7,065 nucleotides of DNA, taken from Acidobacteriota bacterium (lineage in GTDB: Bacteria; Acidobacteriota; Vicinamibacteria; Vicinamibacterales; 2-12-FULL-66-21). Location: the NCBI GenBank assembly GCA_013362195.1, contig JABFWM010000388.1:1-7065 (forward strand), written 5' to 3'. Below the pieces are notes generated by a model, which was not told where the DNA came from, made no database searches, and saw only the letters and a list, made by a program, of their open reading frames with translations. Numbering within the stretch: the first letter of the stretch is position 1; each line of letters starts with the position of its first letter. Position numbers and translations under genes: made by a program. Below, in pieces: positions 6,712 through 7,065 of the stretch.

Positions 6712-6733
6712 CGACACCTGGGACAGGTCGGCC
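6709..6733. terminator. Second hairpin, overlapping the first and third
   Basis: GGCCGA (6709-6714) pairs with TCGGCC (6728-6733), and CCTG (6717-6720) pairs with CAGG (6724-6727). The loop is 3 nt and two bases, CA, bulge out. It shares bases 6709-6711 with the first hairpin and 6730-6733 with the third, so the full stems cannot all form at once. Confidence 0.4.
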
Positions 6734-6756
6734 GGGTCTCAGGATTGGACCCGGCC
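6730..6756. terminator. Third hairpin between convergent genes, probable bidirectional terminator
   Basis: A perfect 9-bp stem (GGCCGGGTC at 6730-6738 with GACCCGGCC at 6748-6756) has a 9-nt loop. It ends 6 bp from the stop of the minus-strand permease, so it can serve both converging transcripts. Only a short TT follows on the plus strand. Confidence 0.6.
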
Positions 6757-6762
6757 TTCGTG

Positions 6763-7065
6763 TTACTCCGCGCGCAACGCCACCATCGGATCGACACTCG
6801 CCGCGCGCCGCGCGGGGACAAGGCTCGCGACGAGCGCCGCCACGGACAGCACGGCGAGCGCCGCGATGAATGCGCGCGGATCGGTCGGCTCGAGGCGGAA
6901 TAGAAACGCACGGGCGGTGGCACTGAGGTACCACGCCGCCGCGGTGCCGAAGGCGAGTCCGGACGCGACCAGCCCGCCCGCATTCAGCAGCACCATTCCG
7001 AGGACGCGCGATCGCGTCGCGCCCAGCGCCATGCGCAGGCCGATCTCCCGCGTCCGCTGCGACAC
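6763..7065 (-). CDS. FtsX/MacB-family permease, C-terminal part (partial)
   Basis: The frame enters from the right edge and ends at a TAA (complement of 6763-6765), leaving the last 100 residues. The first visible stretch, SQRTREIGLRMALGAT (2-17), is the conserved element of FtsX-like permeases. Two membrane segments follow (about residues 22-47 and 63-84), then PARRAASVDPMVALRAE (84-100), the typical C-terminus of MacB-like and acidobacterial duplicated permeases. Such proteins are the membrane part of ABC systems for lipoprotein, peptide or antibiotic export or for mechanotransmission; the substrate cannot be told from this piece. The protein starts beyond the window; the GTG at the edge encodes an internal Val. 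It converges on the sulfur operon and is probably unrelated to it functionally. Confidence 0.85.
   Translation of the reverse strand: MSQRTREIGLRMALGATRSRVLGMVLLNAGGLVASGLAFGTAAAWYLSATARAFLFRLEPTDPRAFIAALAVLSVAALVASLVPARRAASVDPMVALRAE

Noticed and set aside
5141..6934. Long minus-strand open frame (597 codons) across the fusion gene, hairpins and permease end
   Set aside because: It spans two unrelated real genes and the intergenic hairpins, and its translation resembles no family. It is a GC-content artefact.

Overview
The window is high-GC DNA with tightly packed genes, and it looks like the chromosome of a free-living bacterium. The best taxonomic hint is the partial FtsX/MacB-type permease at the right edge. 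Its C-terminus has the pattern typical of the large duplicated permease families of Acidobacteriota (a Vicinamibacteria-like lineage is plausible). This is a family-level inference, not a proven placement.

Layout: six complete genes run left to right as one apparent operon from about position 69 to 6685. A 23-codon tail of a further gene precedes them and shares an ATGA junction with the first. In order they are: uroporphyrinogen-III C-methyltransferase (cobA, siroheme precursor), a ferredoxin-type siroheme/4Fe-4S sulfite or nitrite reductase (nirA-like), a GHMP-family homoserine kinase (thrB), a zinc-ribbon threonine-synthase-like PLP enzyme (thrC-like), a JAMM/Mec-like metallopeptidase, and one polypeptide fusing a CysO-like sulfur carrier, a MoeB/ThiF-type adenylating enzyme and a rhodanese. 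Neighbouring genes overlap by 4 to 19 bp or lie 2 to 7 bp apart, so translational coupling is likely. No promoter is visible; it should lie upstream of the window. The operon ends in a run of overlapping hairpins (6692-6756). A convergent gene on the minus strand, the permease, enters from the right.

How the genes fit together: CobA feeds siroheme to the reductase, which makes sulfide. The E1/rhodanese part can load sulfur onto the carrier as a C-terminal thiocarboxylate. The JAMM peptidase is the type that frees an amino acid from such a carrier. In the Mycobacterium mec-cysO-cysM system the acceptor enzyme is the O-phosphoserine-using CysM. No CysM-like gene is seen here; in its place are a homoserine kinase, which makes O-phosphohomoserine, and a divergent threonine-synthase-like PLP enzyme. 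The most interesting reading is a carrier-protein route for sulfur into an amino acid, possibly homocysteine from O-phosphohomoserine. The conservative alternative is that thrB-thrC simply make threonine and share an operon with sulfur-assimilation genes. The sequence alone cannot decide. A second unusual point is that the carrier's Gly-Gly end is internal in the fusion and would need proteolytic exposure, for which the adjacent JAMM gene is the obvious candidate.
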